A DNA stretch of 64,000 bases. It comes from Alphaproteobacteria bacterium UBA7314. GTDB lineage: Bacteria; Pseudomonadota; Alphaproteobacteria; MPNO01; UBA830. Of this stretch, positions 6,457 through 15,891 are shown piece by piece. The translations under genes and the position numbers were made by a program. Position 1 is the stretch's first letter. The number at the start of each line of letters is the position of its first letter. The notes below the pieces were generated by a model. The model made no database searches. It saw only the letters and a list, made by a program, of their open reading frames with translations, and was not told where the DNA came from. Location: the NCBI GenBank assembly GCA_002471575.1, contig DKQG01000058.1, positions 180,917 through 244,916 of the forward strand. Reading direction: 5' to 3'.

Positions 6457-9219
6457 TTATTGACCCAGCCGGTCGATAATGGCCGGCACATGAACCTGGT
6501 CGGTCTTGTAGTTGCCGGTCAGGGCGTACATTACCCAGTTCACGCCGAACCGGAACGCCATTTCGCGTTGACGCTCGCCGCCCGGAACAACGGCGGCCAT
6601 GGGCCGGCCGAGGCTGTCCACCGCCCAGGCGCCGGCCCAATCATTCGCGCCGATGATAATGGACGAAACTCCGTCGTTGTGTCTGCCGCCACGTCGTTCA
6701 ACCCATAATGGACCGCCCGCCCAACGGCCGGGGAACTCGTGCAGCAGATAAAATGCCTTCTTCAGAACGTGATCTTTCGGTGTATGGGTCAGGGCGGGGA
6801 CGTCGAGGCCCCGCATCAGCCGCCGCAGGTGCAGTCCTGCCGCTCCGACACCGCCGGAACTGCCTGAGTAAAATCCTCCGCGCTCGCGTGTGTCGAAGAG
6901 GATGGTGCCGCCGGTTTTGAGGAACTGGTTCAGTCTACGCCGCGCCTTTTCCGACAATAATGGCTGGCGCGGCGAGACGGCCCAGTAGAGTAACGGGAAG
7001 AAGGCAAGTTCATCGTTCTCGATGTCGATCGCCATCGGCTTGCCCGGTTCGACAGCCGTTCGCCGCCGCAGAATGTCGGATAATCCGCGCAATCCCGCCA
7101 TCGTCGTTTCATCGAGCTTTTGGTCGCCTGTTACGACGTAGGCAAGCCGTGTTTTGGACGTGGCCTCTAACGCTTTCGCATCCGGGCCCGCTGCTGTGTT
7201 CTGCGTACTGAGAGATTGCGCGACCGCCGGTCCGGATATTGTCATGGCCGTCAAAACGGAAAAAGCTGCGATCGCGGTCGTAACCGTCAGAGGGCGAGCA
7301 CTTATGAGCCCGCGTAACACGAAGCTGACAAGCAGATCGCCGATCGCCAAAAGTAAAGAGCCCAGCAAAAGCCAAGGTTTAAAATCGACCGATGGCGCAG
7401 GGACGAATCCAGCACGCTCGATGCCGTTCGGAAGATCGCTAATGGGTTTCAGATCCGTTGTCGTCGCGCCGATATTGAACGCTCGGCGGCCCGTATTAAG
7501 ACCGTAATACCCGGGTGGTGTAGCGGGTCCCGGACGGGCTTCCGAAAAATCGCGCGCAGAAATGCTGATTGCGTCTGCCGACGGCGCACCCAGTCGGCCG
7601 TATCCATCGAGTGTCTGCGACGGCGGTAACAGTGCGGTCTGATCTTCGCTGACCACACCTGCGCTCAATCCGACGATCCGCCGCAGAATATCCACAAACA
7701 AACCCGATAGTGGCAGGTTGGACCAGTCGGTATTCGCTGTCGTATGCACAAGCACAAGCCACCCGCGCCCGCGTTGCTCCGCCGTGATCAAAGGCGTCCC
7801 GTCGGACAGGCGCGCCCATGTTTTCTGGTTCAGGTCCAGCGCCGGTTCAGCGAGAACCTGCCGCTGTACGCGGACATCCGGCGGCGTATCAAGACCCGAA
7901 AAAGGACTTGTTTCCTCGAAAGGCAGCAGTTTCGCCGGGGCTGCCCACGACATCGCTCCGCCGAGCGCGCGGCCACCGCCGCGAAGGGGCACTGGGACCA
8001 GGTCGTCCTCTGCGGCGGCCAGCCGGGGGCCCGCAAAACGCAGGGTAACGCCCCCCCCTTTCATCCAGACGTCCAGTGTCGCTTTATCGGAATCGAGCAA
8101 CCGCCCGATATCCGCCAGAACGACAACCGCAACCTCCCGCTTGAACAGCTCGGTAATTGTACCTTGCCGAACTTCGGCAAACGGGCGAAGTGCGCGGTCG
8201 AGATAATAGATGGACGACAGAAGCGGCTGGTCCGTTTCCGCGCTATCGCCGGACACGATGCCGACCGGCCGTCGGCGCCATCTTTCATCCAACAGAAACG
8301 TTTCGCCGGCGTTGCTGCTCCCCTCGATTTCGATGCGGGCGACCTCGTTGCGAAGTTCACCCGACAGAGACAGGGCAGCTTGCGCCGATTTTTCGCCTGC
8401 GCTGAAGACGGCTTTGTGGCGCCCGACGAGGCGTCCGTCTTCGGTTACGGCCCGCACCCAAACCTCCCGTTCCCGGGGGACGGCAACCTGCTGGACCGGG
8501 ACCAGAAGTGTTTCACCTTCTGCTTTCGGTGTCTGAATTAGCCGCACCCGCGCGGCGGCTGGCTGTTCGATTACCTGTAATCCGCCCAGCTGTTGCAGTG
8601 CTGCCGCGAATGCCCGGTCAACTTCCTGCCCCAGGCCGTTTGCAATCCAGACTATATGCGCCGACCCGTCGACTGTAATGCCTTCAAGCGCGGCAAGCGC
8701 GGCCTCCCGGTCAACCGGCCAAGGTTTTGGGGCAAGCGCCGTGGCGATGCGCCGGGCGTTGGCTGCCGGCATCAGCTTACTGACCTGGAGTGGTTCACCC
8801 GGCGCCGAAACGGCCGTCGAGAGTATGTGAACCGGACGGTCTTCACGCTCTGCCTGATTCAGCAGCTCGCTCATTTTTTGCTGGCGCAGCGGCCAGTCCG
8901 CGGCGGACGCCCATCCGTCGTCGATCACCATGACCAGCGGGCCCGACCCGCGCAGATTTTCGCCTGGGTTCAGAACTGGATGGGCGAGTGCCAATATGAC
9001 CAGCGCCGCCAGCAGCATGCGTAGCAGCATCAGCCACCAGGGCGTTTTGGACGGTGTTTCTTCGTTAGGGCGTAGCGCCATCAGCAGCCGGACCGGGGGG
9101 AAGCTGACCAGGCGAGGCGATGGTGGGGCCACGCGCAATAGCCACCAAAGCGCGGGCAGTGCGGTGAGGGCGAGCAAAAGCCAGGGCGACGCGAAGTCGA
9201 GGCCTCCCAGTTCCAGCAT
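6457..9219 (-). CDS. BatA-like N-terminal domain plus DUF4159 membrane protein
   Basis: The 920-residue product begins with the aerotolerance-regulator (BatA) N-terminal module: LDFASPWLLLALTALPALWW, a PVRLL segment, and a second helix at WWLMLLRMLLAALVILALA. A degenerate VWA-like region follows (VMVIDDGW). Two more helices occur near residues 610-660, and the C-terminal quarter is a DUF4159 domain (RLAYVVTGD to the end) with the conserved GGTILFDTRE and GANDWAGAWA motifs. The start overlaps the stop of the DUF58 gene as TAATG, after GGTCAGGG, so translational coupling is likely. It presumably forms an envelope-associated complex with the MoxR and DUF58 products. Confidence 0.82.
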   Translation of the reverse strand: MLELGGLDFASPWLLLALTALPALWWLLRVAPPSPRLVSFPPVRLLMALRPNEETPSKTPWWLMLLRMLLAALVILALAHPVLNPGENLRGSGPLVMVIDDGWASAADWPLRQQKMSELLNQAEREDRPVHILSTAVSAPGEPLQVSKLMPAANARRIATALAPKPWPVDREAALAALEGITVDGSAHIVWIANGLGQEVDRAFAAALQQLGGLQVIEQPAAARVRLIQTPKAEGETLLVPVQQVAVPREREVWVRAVTEDGRLVGRHKAVFSAGEKSAQAALSLSGELRNEVARIEIEGSSNAGETFLLDERWRRRPVGIVSGDSAETDQPLLSSIYYLDRALRPFAEVRQGTITELFKREVAVVVLADIGRLLDSDKATLDVWMKGGGVTLRFAGPRLAAAEDDLVPVPLRGGGRALGGAMSWAAPAKLLPFEETSPFSGLDTPPDVRVQRQVLAEPALDLNQKTWARLSDGTPLITAEQRGRGWLVLVHTTANTDWSNLPLSGLFVDILRRIVGLSAGVVSEDQTALLPPSQTLDGYGRLGAPSADAISISARDFSEARPGPATPPGYYGLNTGRRAFNIGATTTDLKPISDLPNGIERAGFVPAPSVDFKPWLLLGSLLLAIGDLLVSFVLRGLISARPLTVTTAIAAFSVLTAMTISGPAVAQSLSTQNTAAGPDAKALEATSKTRLAYVVTGDQKLDETTMAGLRGLSDILRRRTAVEPGKPMAIDIENDELAFFPLLYWAVSPRQPLLSEKARRRLNQFLKTGGTILFDTRERGGFYSGSSGGVGAAGLHLRRLMRGLDVPALTHTPKDHVLKKAFYLLHEFPGRWAGGPLWVERRGGRHNDGVSSIIIGANDWAGAWAVDSLGRPMAAVVPGGERQREMAFRFGVNWVMYALTGNYKTDQVHVPAIIDRLGQ

Positions 9220-10127
9220 TACACCCTGACCGTTTCTGACATCAGCATGTGCAGGGTCAAAAGGGTGGGCTCGGCGGGCCGGTCGGTCCGGTTGACCGTC
9301 AGCGTCCATCCCGCCGACCTGCACAGATCGGCCAGCGTATCGCAATGTGCGCTCCGCAGGGAATTATAGTCTTCGCGGACGGCATCCGCGCGACCGATGA
9401 GGGCGCTGCCTTCCCCTTCCAGCCCTTCAAACTGGGTCCTGCCGGTATACGGCAGCGCTTCTTCCGCCGGGTCGCAGATCTGAACGATATGTCCGGTGAT
9501 GCCCTGAAGTGCGTATCCTTTGATCATCGGCTCGATCTCATGAATCGGGCTGAGAAAATCGCCCACCATCACAACGCGGCTGTGCCGGCGCAGCTGTTCC
9601 AGACGGGGCAGGCCTGCTGCGTCTTCGACCTGTGTCGTCAGTTCATCGGCAAGCCGGTTCAGGACCGCCCGACCGCCCGACGGGCGTTGACCTGTTTCGA
9701 GCCCAGAAATTCGCTCTCCGCCACGGATCAACAGCGATGCCATGGCAAGGGTGAGCACCACTGCGCGATCGGCCTTGATCGGAAGATCTGGGTGGGAGTG
9801 CCAATTCATGCTGGCCGACCGATCGGCCCACAAATAAATATTCTGGGCTGATTCCCATTCGTTTTCTCGAACGAAGGCGAGCGCGGATTTCGCCGATTGC
9901 CGCCAGTCTATGTTCTGGACCGGATCTCCCGCCTGATAGCGGCGGTACTGCCAGAAACTGTCGCCCGTTCCGGCCCGTCGACGCCCGTGTTCACCCTGAG
10001 CGACGACCGTCGCGACCCGTTCCGCCATTGCAAGCAGCGGCGGCAGCGCCGACGCTGCTTCTTCCGCACGATGACGAACTGCCGCCGCATCGACAGCATT
10101 GTTTATAGCGGGATTGGGGATGCTCAC
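9219..10127 (-). CDS. DUF58 domain protein
   Basis: The 302-residue product shows the DUF58 signature GTGDSFWQYRRYQAGDPVQNID followed by WRQSAKS (about residues 55-85) and a VWA-like tail with YLWADRSASMNW. DUF58 proteins almost always accompany a MoxR-type AAA ATPase and are thought to be its partner or client. The GTG at 10127 overlaps the moxR stop in a GTGA arrangement and is taken as the start; a TTG 15 bases further upstream is also in frame. The end overlaps the next gene by one base. No membrane helix is seen, so it is probably cytoplasmic. Confidence 0.85.
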   Translation of the reverse strand: MSIPNPAINNAVDAAAVRHRAEEAASALPPLLAMAERVATVVAQGEHGRRRAGTGDSFWQYRRYQAGDPVQNIDWRQSAKSALAFVRENEWESAQNIYLWADRSASMNWHSHPDLPIKADRAVVLTLAMASLLIRGGERISGLETGQRPSGGRAVLNRLADELTTQVEDAAGLPRLEQLRRHSRVVMVGDFLSPIHEIEPMIKGYALQGITGHIVQICDPAEEALPYTGRTQFEGLEGEGSALIGRADAVREDYNSLRSAHCDTLADLCRSAGWTLTVNRTDRPAEPTLLTLHMLMSETVRV

Positions 10128-11152
10128 CCCAGCGTCGCGCAAAGCCGGTCGATGACGCCGTCTACCGTGATCCCGTCCGCGCGGGCCGAGAACGTCAGCG
10201 CCATACGATGCCTCAGAACCGGGGGGGCCAGTGTGATCACATCGTCGATCGACGGCGCAAAACGGCCCTGAAGCAGGGCGCGCCCCCGGGTGGCGAGCAT
10301 CAGCGCCTGGCTGGCTCGGGGGCCCGGGCCCCAGGATAGATGATGGCGAATGGACGGATCGCCGTGTTCGTTCGGACGTCCGGCACGGACCAGTTTCAGT
10401 ATTGCGTCCGCTACCGCATCGCCCACGGGGAGCGATCGCACCAGACGCTGCGCGGCGATTAGTTCGTCCGCCGTTAGAACCTGTTCTGGTTTTTCGTCTG
10501 CGACACCGGTGGTGGCGATCAGCATGCGCTTTTCAGACGCTTCGTCCGGATATCCGACATCGATCTGCAGCAGAAAGCGGTCGAGCTGAGCTTCCGGCAG
10601 GGGATAGGTGCCTTCAAGTTCCAAGGGATTTTGGGTTGCGAGTACATGGAACGGCTTCGGCAGATCGTGATCCAGACCCGCAACCGACACCTTGTATTCC
10701 TGCATCGCCTGCAACAGTGCCGACTGGGTCCTCGGGCTTGCCCGGTTGATTTCGTCGGCCATCAGGAGCGACCCGAAAATGGGGCCCTTTATGAACCGGA
10801 AAGACCGGTGGCCGCTGTCGTCTTCTTCCAGCACTTCCGAGCCTAGTATGTCAGGTGGCATCAGGTCCGGCGTGAACTGGACGCGCCGATCTTCCAGCCC
10901 CAGCACGGTGCCAAGGGTGTCGACAAGGCGGGTCTTGCCCAGTCCCGGATAACCCACAAGCAAGGCGTGTCCGCCGGCCAATAATGTGATAAGCGTCTGC
11001 TCTACAACGTCATCCTGTCCGAATATCACGCGGCCAATATGTTCGCGGACGGCAGCCATTCGTTGACCGAGCGCTTCGATCTCGGAAACAAGACGTTCAG
11101 ACGGCTGGCTGTTCCCGGTCTGAGATTGTTCGGTTGTCTGGGTATCGATCAC
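10124..11152 (-). CDS. MoxR family AAA+ ATPase
   Basis: The 342-residue product is a MoxR-type AAA+ ATPase: Walker A GYPGLGKT at residues 67-74, Walker B LLMADEIN at about 129-136, sensor-1 in LATQNPLELEGTYPLPEAQLD-type sequence, and a C-terminal lid domain. It is the first gene of a four-gene minus-strand operon (MoxR, DUF58, BatA/DUF4159, membrane protein), with overlapping junctions throughout. MoxR proteins act as chaperone-like machines in metal insertion or envelope complex assembly. It is divergent from the DUF1285 gene 33 bases away, so the two promoters must share that short spacer. Confidence 0.9.
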   Translation of the reverse strand: MIDTQTTEQSQTGNSQPSERLVSEIEALGQRMAAVREHIGRVIFGQDDVVEQTLITLLAGGHALLVGYPGLGKTRLVDTLGTVLGLEDRRVQFTPDLMPPDILGSEVLEEDDSGHRSFRFIKGPIFGSLLMADEINRASPRTQSALLQAMQEYKVSVAGLDHDLPKPFHVLATQNPLELEGTYPLPEAQLDRFLLQIDVGYPDEASEKRMLIATTGVADEKPEQVLTADELIAAQRLVRSLPVGDAVADAILKLVRAGRPNEHGDPSIRHHLSWGPGPRASQALMLATRGRALLQGRFAPSIDDVITLAPPVLRHRMALTFSARADGITVDGVIDRLCATLG

Positions 11153-11185
11153 TATGGACCTCTGCGGAGAGACTTTTTACGGTAA

Positions 11186-11761
11186 ATGTCGATAGATCTA
11201 CTAGGTAATCTTGAACGTGCGTTGGCACAAGGCAAGGAGGAGGGGAACCGAACACCGGACCCGTCCGAGGGACCGCAAATGTGCGGCGACATCGATATCA
11301 GAATTGCGCGCGACGGCACCTGGCACTATTTGGGGTCTCCGATAGGTCGTAGAAGGCTCGTAAAACTGTTCGCCTCGGTTCTGAAACGGGACGAATCCGG
11401 CGATTTCTGGTTGATTACACCCGCTGAAATGTGCCGTATCAAGGTGGATGATGCGCCTTTCACTGCGGTTGAGATGAAGGTCGACCGGAATAAACACGGT
11501 CAAAGGCTTATTTTCCTCTCAAATATTGACGAAATAGTAACCGCCGGGCCGGATCATCCCATCCGGGTCGAAATCAATTCAGAAACCGGCGAACCGTCGC
11601 CCTATATCACGCTTAGAGACGGTCTGGAGGCGCTTATCGTGCGTTCAGTATTTTACGAACTGGTGGAAATAGGCGAAGAGCGGGAATTGAACGGAGACAC
11701 AATGCTGGTCGTTGAGAGCGATGGTGAGTTTTTTGAAATTGGATCGCTCGATGATGCTTAA
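11186..11761 (+). CDS. DUF1285 domain protein
   Basis: The 191-residue product matches the alphaproteobacterial DUF1285 family: CGDIDIRIARDGTWHYLGSPI, then a RLVKLFASVLKRDESGDFWLITPAE core, ending in an acidic tail. No signal peptide or membrane helix is present. It is the first gene of a plus-strand set (DUF1285, NudL, DUF6111, CCA transferase) with overlapping ends, an arrangement common near moxR in this class. The biochemical role is unknown. Confidence 0.82.
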   Translation: MSIDLLGNLERALAQGKEEGNRTPDPSEGPQMCGDIDIRIARDGTWHYLGSPIGRRRLVKLFASVLKRDESGDFWLITPAEMCRIKVDDAPFTAVEMKVDRNKHGQRLIFLSNIDEIVTAGPDHPIRVEINSETGEPSPYITLRDGLEALIVRSVFYELVEIGEERELNGDTMLVVESDGEFFEIGSLDDA

Positions 11762-12389
11762 TGCCAGCATGCCCGTCTCCCGCATCCATATCATCGGTGC
11801 GTTCGATGGGCCCGGGATAGATCCGCCGTCGCTGGACGAGGAAGGTGATACCTATGGATGGGTCGCGCAGGACCGCACATCTCTTCCAGAGCGGATAACC
11901 CCCGCGGCGGTACTGGTGCCGCTGATAGAACGCGAGGAGGGCATGACCGTGCTGCTGACCCAGCGGCCCAGACACTTGAAAAGCCATCCAGGACAGATTT
12001 CGTTCCCGGGCGGGAAGACCGAGCCTCACGACCAAACTCCCGAGGACACGGCTTTGCGCGAAACCGAGGAGGAAATTGGTATTCCCCGTGAAACGATTGA
12101 CATCGTCGGCAGGCTCGGACAGCGCACTACCGGCAGCGGGTTCAAAGTCACGCCGGTGGTGGGGCTGATAAAGCCGCCTTTGGATACTGTCCTCGATCCG
12201 CAGGAAGTGGAGTCCATATTCGAGGTACCCCTCAGCTTCGTTCTCGATCCGGCTAACCAGAAAATCGAAACCCGTTTCATTCGGGGTATCGACCACCAAT
12301 TTTATGTTCTGCTCTTTGAAAATTTCTATATTTGGGGGCTCACCGCGCGTCTGCTAGTCGCGCTCCGAGATACGTTGGAGATCAGATGA
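11751..12389 (+). CDS. NUDIX hydrolase, CoA pyrophosphatase (NudL-like)
   Basis: The 212-residue product carries the UPF0035/CoA-pyrophosphatase signature LLTQRPRHLKSHPGQISFPG followed by the NUDIX box ending ALRETEEEIGI (about residues 80-125). Such enzymes split CoA and its derivatives to 3',5'-ADP and a phosphopantetheine. The start overlaps the end of the DUF1285 gene by 11 bases; ATGs at 11751, 11754 and 11769 are all in frame and none has a clear ribosome-binding site. Its stop overlaps the next start as ATGA. Substrate is from family knowledge. Confidence 0.85.
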   Translation: MMLNASMPVSRIHIIGAFDGPGIDPPSLDEEGDTYGWVAQDRTSLPERITPAAVLVPLIEREEGMTVLLTQRPRHLKSHPGQISFPGGKTEPHDQTPEDTALRETEEEIGIPRETIDIVGRLGQRTTGSGFKVTPVVGLIKPPLDTVLDPQEVESIFEVPLSFVLDPANQKIETRFIRGIDHQFYVLLFENFYIWGLTARLLVALRDTLEIR

Positions 12390-12697
12390 TCCGGTTGCTA
12401 TTACTCACTATTATTCCGCTGATCCTGCCATTCGCGATCTGGTATGTGTGGAATGTGTTTGGCGAGAGACCGAAACTCGATCCCGCTACCGGCGAGCAGC
12501 TTCCACCCAAATTCAAAAGCGCACCTATCAAGATGCTCGCTGCAATCGGTGTTTTCCTCTCCATTCTCACGCTATGCGGTTTTCTGCTCTTTCACGAACA
12601 GACAACCGAAAAACCCTACACACCTATAAACATCGACGAGGCGGAGAAGGAACTCGATCGCGGCATAGCCCCAGACAGACCGGTAAGCCCCCGTTGA
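12386..12697 (+). CDS. DUF6111-type small membrane protein
   Basis: The 103-residue product has two hydrophobic helices (LLLLTIIPLILPFAIWYVW near the N-terminus and MLAAIGVFLSILTLCGFLLF in the middle), with a PATGEQLPPKFK linker on one side and a charged tail. Size, position between a NUDIX hydrolase and the CCA transferase, and layout fit the DUF6111 family. Start and stop both overlap neighbours, so translation is coupled. Function unknown. Confidence 0.75.
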   Translation: MIRLLLLTIIPLILPFAIWYVWNVFGERPKLDPATGEQLPPKFKSAPIKMLAAIGVFLSILTLCGFLLFHEQTTEKPYTPINIDEAEKELDRGIAPDRPVSPR

Positions 12698-13953
12698 GCG
12701 TTGTCGATAAAATCTCGCCGCCGGGCTGGATGTCGGAGCCTGATACGACGCGGCTGTTCGATACTCTCAAAAAGGCAGGGCATTCCGTACGATTCGTTGG
12801 TGGTTGTGTGCGAGATTCCATCGCGAACCGGCCCGTGTCGGATATCGACCTGGCTACCGATGCCGATCCGGACAGGGTGTTGGAGGTACTGGGCGAGGCC
12901 ATGATCCGAGCGGTTCCCACCGGTATTGAACACGGCACTATAACAGCTATCCCTGATACTCGGCCCTTCGAAATCACGACGCTGCGCAAGGATGTCGAAA
13001 CCGACGGACGGCACGCCTCGGTCGAATTCACGAAAGACTGGGTCGAAGATGCCTCGCGCCGCGATTTTACGTTCAATGCCCTATCCGCCGATCCGGATGG
13101 AACGGTTTATGACTACTTCGACGGTCTTTGCGATCTGAAAGCCGGACGGGTGCGGTTCATTGGCGACGCGATGGAACGCGTTGTCGAGGATTATCTGAGG
13201 GTTTTACGATTTTTCCGGTTCCACGCACATTACGCAAAGACCGAACCGGATCCCCCAGCGCTGGCTGCCTGCCGGGCGGGTGCGCCCAATGTCGGGGCAT
13301 TGCCGGGGGAACGCATCTGGGCTGAACTGTCGCGAACATTAATCGCCCCGAAACCTGGGCCGGTTTTTGAGCTGATGGAGGATATTGGTATGTTGCGGTT
13401 GCTGTTGCCGGTAGGCTGCTCCGTTAAGCGGATGGAAGCGCTGACAGCACTGGAGACCATGGTGTCATTTGCACCTGACCCGATTCGGCGGCTGACGGCA
13501 TTGATACAGCCGAACCGCAGCGAGGCGTCGCAGATTGCCACGCGTTTGCGTTTGTCGCGTGACGAAACTCGCCGGCTTGACGATCTCATCGCCAGCCGGG
13601 GCGTATCCAGTGCCGGTATGGAAGAGCTGGCGCTACGCCGGATGCTTTATGCACTGGGCCTGGAACAGTTCCGAGATCTAATTCTGCTCGACTGGGCTGA
13701 TCAGATAGAGATGAACTCGACCGAAACCGCTCAATCCGTTCAGGGTTGGATGGATACATGGGATACGGTATCGTCTTGGGAGCTGCCCGAATTTCCGCTA
13801 GTCGGAACCGACGTTATGAAAATGGGCGTCGCGGAAGGGCCGAAGGTCGGAGAGATTCTCGAAGAAATCGAGGAATGGTGGGTCGAACAGGCGTTTCGGC
13901 CGGACCGCGAGGCCTGTCTGGATCGGTTGAGATTGGCTGCCCGACGCAGGTAG
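12694..13953 (+). CDS. cca: CCA tRNA nucleotidyltransferase
   Basis: The protein (419 residues from the TTG at 12694) adds or repairs the 3' CCA of tRNAs. The class II nucleotidyltransferase head shows VRFVGGCVRDSIANR, the metal-binding DIDLATDA motif, and the downstream RRDFTFNALS and EDYLRVLRFFRF signatures; the C-terminal half is helical. The TTG overlaps the previous stop (TTGA); an ATG at 12730 (SEPDTTRLF...) is the alternative start. It is the last gene of the DUF1285 set. Confidence 0.9.
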   Translation: MSVVDKISPPGWMSEPDTTRLFDTLKKAGHSVRFVGGCVRDSIANRPVSDIDLATDADPDRVLEVLGEAMIRAVPTGIEHGTITAIPDTRPFEITTLRKDVETDGRHASVEFTKDWVEDASRRDFTFNALSADPDGTVYDYFDGLCDLKAGRVRFIGDAMERVVEDYLRVLRFFRFHAHYAKTEPDPPALAACRAGAPNVGALPGERIWAELSRTLIAPKPGPVFELMEDIGMLRLLLPVGCSVKRMEALTALETMVSFAPDPIRRLTALIQPNRSEASQIATRLRLSRDETRRLDDLIASRGVSSAGMEELALRRMLYALGLEQFRDLILLDWADQIEMNSTETAQSVQGWMDTWDTVSSWELPEFPLVGTDVMKMGVAEGPKVGEILEEIEEWWVEQAFRPDREACLDRLRLAARRR

Positions 13954-13963
13954 GATCCTGAGC

Positions 13964-14195
13964 TTAGACTTCTGAAAACCGTTTCCGCAGTTGTTCCAGC
14001 GTCAGGCGTTCGCGCATGTCGTTGTCAAGATAATCCGATCCGATACCGTATTCTTTCCAATGCCATGTTTGCCCGGGTGTCCGCGCCTATTTCTTCGTCC
14101 CAATCGACCTGCGCGGGGACCTGTTTCAGTTCGTCCGCAGCTTCCAGTGTGGCGATCCATGATCGCAGATCGGTTCCTGTATCGAAAGGCGTCAT
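13964..14195 (-). pseudogene. Collapsed UbiD family decarboxylase (N-terminus joined to C-terminus)
   Basis: Reading from the ATG at 14195 gives a UbiD-type N-terminus (DLRSWIATLEAADELKQVPA, then VDWDEEIGADTR), which in that frame ends at 14025. Shifting frame near 14070 yields WKEYGIGSDYLDNDMRERL and TLEQLRKRF up to a stop at 13964, which looks like the C-terminal tail of such a decarboxylase. Some 400 central residues, including the prenyl-FMN site, are gone. This looks like one internal deletion that also shifted the frame. It lies head-to-head with the intact acyl-CoA ligase at 14305. The N-terminal match is good; the C-terminal match is less certain. Confidence 0.6.
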
Positions 14196-14304
14196 GACAG
14201 GTCTCTCCCTCGGGAAACATAGCTGTATGCCGCGAGGCCGGAAAGCCCAGTCAATCTGGATTCTCGGGGCCGATTATGGAACCATCTGACAAACGGGAGG
14301 GGTT

Positions 14305-15882
14305 ATGCACACAGGATACCAGCTCGTCTGGATTGCATCGGAACGAACGCCGGATTATCCCGCGATGGTTGACGACGTTACCGGCAGGCGGTTGTCCTAT
14401 CGTGAACTGATAGCCGAGATTGATGCTGTCGCCGCCGGTTTGGCAGGCCGAGGCATCAATGCCGGAAGTCGGGTCGCGATAGCGTTGCCATCGACGTGGG
14501 AGCATTGTCTGGTGGTCCTCGCGCTGATGCGGCTGAACGCGATACCGGCATTGCTGAATTTCCGCCTGAAGCCGGAAGAAATTTCAGGTCTGTGCGAGTT
14601 CTGCGAAATCGATGCGGCCATAATCCTGCCCGACCCGGCGATTGCTGAAATGGTTGCCGGCGCCCTGCCTGACGGTGCGCCGGTCTGGTCGGTTGGCGGG
14701 GACGCCGGTAGCGCGGAGGATTTCGTTGGCTGCCGCGGCGACGGGTCCGCCCTGCCTCCCTATGTCCAACCGGCGGAGACCGACATCGCGTTTCTGTTCT
14801 TTACCTCTGGTACGACTGGGTTGCCCAAGGCGGTGGTTCTCAATCACAGAACGACCGAGCACCGTCTGACGTGGTTGTCGACCCAGGGTGGATTGCGCCA
14901 CGGCAGCCATAACCGATCACTCGGATGTATGCCGCTTAGCCATGTAATCGGGTTCTACGGTGTGTTCCTAATAACGCTGGTGTTCAACGGCACGTACTTC
15001 GTCGTGTCTGATTTCAACCCGCCTAAAATCGTGGACCTCGTCGAACGCGAAAAGATCACCTACGCGTTTTGCGTGCCAACGATGTTTCAGGCAATGGCGG
15101 CGTCGCCAAATTATACTCCAGCGAAAATGGCGTCGATGGAACTGGCGCTGTTCGGCGGGATTACGATCGACCCCGATCTCTTGGAACATATCGATCGGGA
15201 ATGGGGCGGAACGATCCGGCATATCTACGGAACGACCGAGACAATGTGTTCTCTGTCCAACCCCGATCCGGTCGGACAGCATGCGACGCTCCGGGCAGCC
15301 TATTACACCCGTATCCGGTTGGTACGGATCGATGGCGACGGTGCCGAAGATGTTGTCGCCGCTGGCGAGGAGGGCGAACTGATTGTCGATGCTACGGTCG
15401 ATACGATATTCACAGAATATCTCGGCCGTCCAGACGCCACGGCTGCGAAGAAAAAGGACGGGTGGTACTATACCGGCGATGTATTTCTGCAGGAACGGAA
15501 CGGAGACATAACACTTGTTGGGCGCGTGGACGACATGATCCGGTCCGGCGGCGAGAGCATCCATCCCGAGGAAGTAGAAGCCGTTCTGGAGGAACATGTC
15601 GCGGTCGGCGAGGTTAGCGTTGTCGGCATCCCTGATGCGAAATGGGGCCAGGTGGTGGTCGCCTGCGTCAAGCGGATGAACGGTGACGCCGCCCAGATGG
15701 CGGCCGATGTGGATGCGCATTGCAAGGCGTCGGTGCTTGCAGGGTTCAAGCGGCCAAAGGCGTATTTTTTCGCCGACGAGCTTCCCCGAAACGCCGCTAA
15801 CAAGGTATTGAGACGGCTGTTACGGGACGCGGCGATGGCGGCACAGGCAGCCGGGTCCGATAGCTTCCAGCAGGTCGCATGA
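14305..15882 (+). CDS. Acyl-CoA synthetase / AMP-dependent ligase
   Basis: The 525-residue enzyme is a complete adenylate-forming CoA ligase: phosphate-binding FLFFTSGTTGLPKAV (about 168-182), the IYGTTE motif, the YTGD motif followed by VGRVDDMIRSGGESIHPEEVE hinge residues, and the catalytic lysine near the end in NAANKVLRR. It would activate a carboxylic acid to its CoA thioester via an acyl-adenylate. GGGAGGGG precedes the ATG. The broken UbiD gene beside it suggests an aromatic-acid context (benzoate-like), but the acid substrate is not readable from sequence. Confidence 0.85.
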   Translation: MHTGYQLVWIASERTPDYPAMVDDVTGRRLSYRELIAEIDAVAAGLAGRGINAGSRVAIALPSTWEHCLVVLALMRLNAIPALLNFRLKPEEISGLCEFCEIDAAIILPDPAIAEMVAGALPDGAPVWSVGGDAGSAEDFVGCRGDGSALPPYVQPAETDIAFLFFTSGTTGLPKAVVLNHRTTEHRLTWLSTQGGLRHGSHNRSLGCMPLSHVIGFYGVFLITLVFNGTYFVVSDFNPPKIVDLVEREKITYAFCVPTMFQAMAASPNYTPAKMASMELALFGGITIDPDLLEHIDREWGGTIRHIYGTTETMCSLSNPDPVGQHATLRAAYYTRIRLVRIDGDGAEDVVAAGEEGELIVDATVDTIFTEYLGRPDATAAKKKDGWYYTGDVFLQERNGDITLVGRVDDMIRSGGESIHPEEVEAVLEEHVAVGEVSVVGIPDAKWGQVVVACVKRMNGDAAQMAADVDAHCKASVLAGFKRPKAYFFADELPRNAANKVLRRLLRDAAMAAQAAGSDSFQQVA

Positions 15883-15891
15883 AGCGCCGCA

